Below the pieces are notes generated by a model. The model was not told where the DNA came from. It saw only the letters and a list, made by a program, of their open reading frames with translations, and made no database searches. DNA of 39,712 nt, taken from Acetobacterium sp. Lineage in GTDB: Bacteria > Bacillota > Clostridia > Eubacteriales > Eubacteriaceae. The stretch covers positions 1 through 39,712 of the forward strand of contig NZ_JAUSPS010000044.1 of assembly GCF_030652775.1 (NCBI RefSeq), read 5' to 3'. The position numbers were made by a program, and so were the translations under genes. Positions 39,612 to 39,712 of the stretch are shown here, in pieces; the first letter of the stretch is position 1, and each line of letters starts with the position of its first letter.

Positions 39612-39712
39612 TTGAAAAAAACTCTAGCATTATTGTTGTCTTTGGCGATGGTTGTTACCATGGTCGCTGGCTGTTCCGGTGGATCGACTACATCTTCCGC
39701 TGACAGTGACGT
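39612..39712 (+). CDS. Lipoprotein, probably ABC transporter substrate-binding protein (partial)
   Basis: Only the first 33 codons are present. The TTG start at 39612 follows AAGGAGG. The product MKKTLALLLSLAMVVTMVAG is followed by the lipidated Cys21 and a SGGSTTSSADSD linker, the standard N-terminus of clostridial solute-binding lipoproteins. The substrate class cannot be told. Confidence 0.75.
   Translation, partial: MKKTLALLLSLAMVVTMVAGCSGGSTTSSADSD

Overview
The window looks like chromosome of an acetogenic clostridium, most likely Acetobacterium or a close relative (inference). The grounds are an RnfC gene at the head of an rnf operon, a tungsten-type aldehyde:ferredoxin oxidoreductase with its own MoaD-like protein, Firmicutes gene orders (mutL-miaA-ynbB, a ynzC-type DUF896 gene, hisZ with short hisG), strong AGGAGG ribosome sites, frequent TTG starts and moderate G+C. 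Most of it is ordinary core genome. No prophage, CRISPR array, complete insertion sequence or rRNA is visible.

Layout. 1-1303: 5' part of rnfC (minus), running off the left edge. 1629-7605: minus-strand run mutL, miaA, ynbB, DUF896 and M18 aminopeptidase, closed by a long terminator before rnfC. 7659-7850: a candidate structured RNA ending in a perfect hairpin. 7860-10706: a MarR regulator and lonA, apparently one operon behind a good sigma-A promoter with an inverted-repeat operator. 10938-14537: a cytosolic PpiC isomerase, a 55-aa Cys-rich membrane protein, a YjfB-like motility protein, a GntP permease and a small lipoprotein. 14605-17089: a HAD hydrolase and a PAS protein with a degenerate GGDEF domain. 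17402-25073: a histidine operon hisZGDCBHAF-IE with its own promoter and terminator; no histidinol-phosphate phosphatase is present. 25094-26108: an orphan ArsD, a promoter-to-terminator unit that may be a small RNA, and two more strong hairpins. 26109-28266: AOR and MoaD. 28361-30682: gshF. 30808-30906: a possible IS21-type end remnant. 30918-32682: a PspA protein and a Gly/Ser-rich membrane protein. 32847-35101: YbaK deacylase, SagB-type nitroreductase, an ABM-like protein and a VOC protein. 35283-36273: an AT-rich Abi-alpha-like gene and tRNA-Pro(CGG). 36371-39402: a 29-aa membrane microprotein, rlmH, hslO and malQ. 39612 to the end: the start of a lipoprotein gene.

Functionally the window joins energy metabolism (Rnf, AOR), stress and proteostasis (Lon, Hsp33, PspA, PpiC, glutathione synthesis), DNA and RNA maintenance (MutL, MiaA, RlmH, YbaK) and histidine synthesis. 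The less explained items are the two candidate RNAs, the two unannotated membrane microproteins, the MarR-lon arrangement, the arsD promoter repeats, the duplicated AOR leader segment and the Abi-alpha-like gene beside the tRNA. All promoter, terminator and RNA calls are by eye; no folding or database search was run.
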